Source: Bacillaceae bacterium UBA7792 (GTDB taxonomy: Bacteria; Bacillota; Bacilli; Bacillales; Cytobacillaceae). From it: a stretch of 7,359 nt of DNA. Shown here in pieces: positions 5,422 to 7,359 of the stretch. The stretch spans positions 1 through 7,359 of the forward strand of contig DLCS01000039.1 of NCBI GenBank assembly GCA_002480735.1, in the 5' to 3' direction. The first letter of the stretch is position 1. Every line of letters begins with the position of its first letter. A program made the position numbers and the translations under genes. The notes under the pieces were generated by a model. The model saw nothing but the letters and a program-made list of their open reading frames with translations. It did no database searches and was not told the origin of the DNA.

Positions 5422-5940
5422 TTATGAATTTTGCTGTAAGGATTTGTAGTACTGTCCTTTTTCTGCATACTCTCTTGAAATTCTTTTCATATCGGCAATG
5501 TCGTCTTCGTTCAGTTCCCTTATAACCTTCGCTGGTCTCCCAAAAGCAAGGGTGTTTGTTGGGATTTTCTTACCTTGAGGAACCAAGCTGCCTGCTCCAA
5601 TAAATGCACCTTCTCCAATCTCAGCACCGTCTAAAATGATCGAACCCATACCAATTAGAGCTCTTTTACGAAGGATGCAGCTATGTAAAATCACCTGATG
5701 CCCCACTGTTACCTCATCCTCGATAATGAGAGGATTATTAGGGCTTTGATGGAGGACGCTATTATCCTGGATATTGACCTTCTTACCGATGATCGTTGGG
5801 GCTACGTCTCCCCTTATAACCGTGTTAAACCATATGCTTGACTCATCGCCAATTTTAACATCTCCAGTAATGGTGACATAATCAGCAATGAAGGCAGTTG
5901 ATGAAATTTGTGGCCATTTGTTATGAAATGGATAAATCAT
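5422..5940 (-). CDS. ytoA: Gamma-carbonic-anhydrase-like hexapeptide-repeat protein (YtoA)
   Basis: This 172-residue protein is a left-handed beta-helix built from hexapeptide repeats such as VTITGDVKIGDESSIWFN and VTVGHQVILH. The three zinc ligands of the gamma-carbonic-anhydrase family are present: His64, His81 and His86, with the RGD at 43-45 and QDN at 58-60 that line the site. The family forms trimers with metal at the interfaces and interconverts CO2 and bicarbonate, but many bacterial members have no shown activity. The acidic proton-shuttle loop of the archaeal Cam enzyme is not apparent, so activity is uncertain. The start ATG at 5940 has AAGGAGA eight bases upstream. The C-terminus (from about 145) is helical and charged. 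It is convergent with metK and divergent from ytpA, the order seen in B. subtilis apart from the genes missing before it. Confidence 0.92.
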   Translation of the reverse strand: MIYPFHNKWPQISSTAFIADYVTITGDVKIGDESSIWFNTVIRGDVAPTIIGKKVNIQDNSVLHQSPNNPLIIEDEVTVGHQVILHSCILRKRALIGMGSIILDGAEIGEGAFIGAGSLVPQGKKIPTNTLAFGRPAKVIRELNEDDIADMKRISREYAEKGQYYKSLQQNS

Positions 5941-6049
5941 AAATCATCTCTCCTTATTTCATGGGTAATTTCATTCTACCTAATAATATAAATAAAGTGT
6001 GAATAATTGTTTTCGAAGCAGTAAATTCATGAGTTGATCTTTTGTTTTG

Positions 6050-6058
6050 TGCTAAAAT
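6050..6058 (+). promoter_or_regulatory. Possible extended -10 of the ytpA-ytpB promoter
   Basis: TGCTAAAAT has the TGn extension and a TAAAAT hexamer, 39 bases before the ytpA ATG. No good -35 lies at the right distance; the nearest TTGA-type hexamer (6034-6039) is only 13 bases away. B. subtilis ytpAB is recalled as sigma-M dependent, but I found no AAC...CGTC-type pair here. The rest of the ytoA-ytpA gap shows no other convincing site. Confidence 0.35.
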
Positions 6059-6097
6059 AATGATAGCTTCAAGTCGAAGTCGAAGGAGGGGAAATTC

Positions 6098-6901
6098 ATG
6101 TGGAAGTGGGAACCAGACGAAGAGGCAAAAGGAGTTATTGTCATGGTGCACGGTGCTTTAGAGCATCATCGCCGTTACGGCTGGCTAATTGAAATGTGGC
6201 GTCAGGCTGGTTTTCAGGTCATTATGGGCGACCTGCCAGGGCATGGGATGACGACAAGATCTAAACGAGGACATATCGACTCCTTTGACGACTATTTAGA
6301 TGAGGTCAAGGCGTGGGTTGAAACCGCCTATCAGTTTGATTTACCAGTGTTCTTGCTCGGTCATAGTATGGGTGGACTTATCACCATTCGTTTATTGCAG
6401 GAGGAGAATCTCAATCTTGCCGGTGTCATTCTTTCTTCACCGTGCTTAGCGCTCGTGAATAGGCCAGGAAAAATACTAAATGGGATTTCTTATCTTCTCA
6501 ACGTGATTGCGCCCGAATTAAGATTAAATTCAGGCATTAGTGTCGATATCGCAACGCGGAACAAAGAAATTCTGGACATTGATCGAAATGATACTCTTTA
6601 TATTGATAAAATTTCTATCAGGTGGTTCCGTGAATTGGATGCTTCCATGAAGCTTGCCTTTGAGGAGCTTCAAAAAGTGAAGGATGTACCTATGCTTGTA
6701 ATGCAAGCGGGGGATGACAAAATCGTGAATAAACAAGCAGTGACAGAATGGTTCAACCACGCTCCATTATCTGAAAAAAGATTCAAGGAATGGCCTAAAT
6801 GCTACCATGAAATCTTTAACGATCCAGAACGGGACGAAGTATTTGAATATGCAAAGGATTTTGTTTATAGTCAATTGAAGGCGATTGGATACGTCGTATA
6901 A
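6098..6901 (+). CDS. ytpA: YtpA-like lysophospholipase / monoacylglycerol-lipase-type hydrolase
   Basis: This 267-residue alpha/beta hydrolase belongs to the serine aminopeptidase S33 (Hydrolase_4) group. It shows VHGALEH (17-23, oxyanion HG), the elbow GHSMGG with Ser90, the likely acid Asp207 in AGDDKIV and the catalytic His237 in YHEIFN. There is no signal peptide, so it should be cytoplasmic or loosely membrane-associated. In B. subtilis, ytpA is needed for the phospholipid antibiotic bacilysocin, probably by removing an acyl chain from phosphatidylglycerol. Whether this organism makes bacilysocin is not shown here. AAGGAGG lies close upstream of the ATG at 6098, and the start MWKWEPDEEA matches the family. 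ytpB follows 12 bases later, so the two form an operon. The protein extends several residues beyond B. subtilis YtpA at the C-terminus (KAIGYVV). Confidence 0.9.
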   Translation: MWKWEPDEEAKGVIVMVHGALEHHRRYGWLIEMWRQAGFQVIMGDLPGHGMTTRSKRGHIDSFDDYLDEVKAWVETAYQFDLPVFLLGHSMGGLITIRLLQEENLNLAGVILSSPCLALVNRPGKILNGISYLLNVIAPELRLNSGISVDIATRNKEILDIDRNDTLYIDKISIRWFRELDASMKLAFEELQKVKDVPMLVMQAGDDKIVNKQAVTEWFNHAPLSEKRFKEWPKCYHEIFNDPERDEVFEYAKDFVYSQLKAIGYVV

Positions 6902-6906
6902 GGAGG
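6899..6906 (+). promoter_or_regulatory. ytpB ribosome binding site overlapping the ytpA stop
   Basis: TAAGGAGG contains the ytpA stop codon TAA and a near-perfect Shine-Dalgarno sequence for ytpB, seven bases before its ATG. A ribosome finishing ytpA sits on the next initiation site, which points to coupled translation. Confidence 0.75.
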
Positions 6907-6913
6907 AATTTCT

Positions 6914-7359
6914 ATGGCAGTACCGTCTGAGCCGCTCAGTCTAATGTCCAAAGTATATAGAAAAATTCTACCGAACGCTCATATGGAGCTGGCCTATTGG
7001 AAAAAAAGGGCGACGGAAATTCCTGATGATGAGCTAAGAAAACAGGCACTTGCAAGCATTGAAACGAAAACCTTTCACTGTGAGGGTGGTTCTATTCTTG
7101 CTTTTATGGCTGGAGAAAAATACAAAGAAGCCATCAAATTCATTGTGGCCTATCAAACCATTAGCGATTATTTAGACAATCTTTGCGATCGAAGCACATC
7201 CCTAGATCCTGAGGATTTTTCAGCACTCCATGAATCCATGGAGGTAGCGTTAACTGTAGGAAAAGATCATCAGGATTACTATCGCTTTCGAAAGGAAAAA
7301 GATGATGGGGGTTATCTGAGAGAATTGGCTGAAACCTGTCAGAGTGTCCTCCAAAATAA
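6914..7359 (+). CDS. ytpB: Tetraprenyl-beta-curcumene synthase YtpB, N-terminal part (DUF2600)
   Basis: The reading frame is open for 148 codons to the window edge; the family is usually about 350 residues, so more than half is missing. The stretch FHCEGGS (54-60), IVAYQTISDYLDNLCDRSTSLDP (given by its ends, 77-99) and KDDGGYLRELAETC (129-142) is characteristic of YtpB. The enzyme is a class IB, large-terpene synthase that cyclises heptaprenyl diphosphate (C35) to tetraprenyl-beta-curcumene, an intermediate to sesquarterpenes such as baciterpenol A. Asp85, Asp88 and Asp92 in DYLDNLCD form the Asp-rich motif likely to bind magnesium and diphosphate. It is co-transcribed and probably translation-coupled with ytpA. 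Frame integrity beyond the edge cannot be judged. Confidence 0.92.
   Translation, partial: MAVPSEPLSLMSKVYRKILPNAHMELAYWKKRATEIPDDELRKQALASIETKTFHCEGGSILAFMAGEKYKEAIKFIVAYQTISDYLDNLCDRSTSLDPEDFSALHESMEVALTVGKDHQDYYRFRKEKDDGGYLRELAETCQSVLQN

Noticed and set aside
6067..6084. AAGTCG tandem repeat just before the ytpA ribosome binding site
   Set aside because: It has only two copies of a six-base unit and no sign of a longer array; not interpretable.
5954..6151. Minus-strand open frame of 65 codons across the ytoA-ytpA gap
   Set aside because: It overlaps the ytpA start, has no ribosome binding site and is probably chance in AT-rich DNA.
1..7359. tRNA, rRNA, CRISPR array, complete insertion sequence, integrase or phage genes
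   Set aside because: Nothing in the window resembles any of these on either strand.

Overview
The window looks like a chromosomal core segment of a low-GC Gram-positive bacterium of the Bacillaceae. The evidence is strong AGGAGG-type ribosome binding sites, a lipoprotein signal peptide, an S-box (SAM) riboswitch in front of metK, and a gene order that closely follows the pckA-metK region of Bacillus subtilis. I recall that order as ytlA, ytmA, ytmB, pckA, metK, asnB, ytnA, ytoA, ytpA, ytpB. I cannot name a species from sequence alone.

Left part (1-1380). The start of a minus-strand lipoprotein gene (ytlA position) is divergent from ytmA (alpha/beta hydrolase) and ytmB (small DUF2584 protein), which probably form a pair. 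Between ytmB and pckA lie a near-palindromic repeat-like stretch (1281-1337) and a strong hairpin terminator for pckA.

Centre (1393-3612). pckA (ATP-dependent PEP carboxykinase, gluconeogenesis) reads leftward. Its promoter region has an extended -10 inside a perfect CcpN-type box and a cre-like site just downstream. It is shared with a divergent small gene for a DCC-family (DUF393) thiol-disulfide oxidoreductase. As far as I recall, that gene is not at this place in B. subtilis.

metK unit (3640-5405). A consensus sigma-A promoter is followed by a complete SAM-I riboswitch with identifiable P1, antiterminator and terminator pairings, then a long untranslated stretch, then metK (S-adenosylmethionine synthetase). 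Downstream of metK lies a perfect 15-bp inverted repeat enclosing a second hairpin, then a bidirectional terminator shared with ytoA. asnB and ytnA, which I recall lying here in B. subtilis, are absent.

Right part (5422-7359). ytoA (gamma-carbonic-anhydrase-like hexapeptide protein) reads leftward. Divergent from it is the ytpA-ytpB pair: a lysophospholipase-type hydrolase linked to bacilysocin, and the start of tetraprenyl-beta-curcumene synthase, cut by the window end.

Most of the window is ordinary conserved housekeeping sequence. The parts that the known genes do not explain are the nested inverted repeat after metK, the repeat-like stretch before the pckA terminator, and the cluster of palindromes in the pckA/DCC divergent intergenic region. 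I see no clear new multi-gene system.
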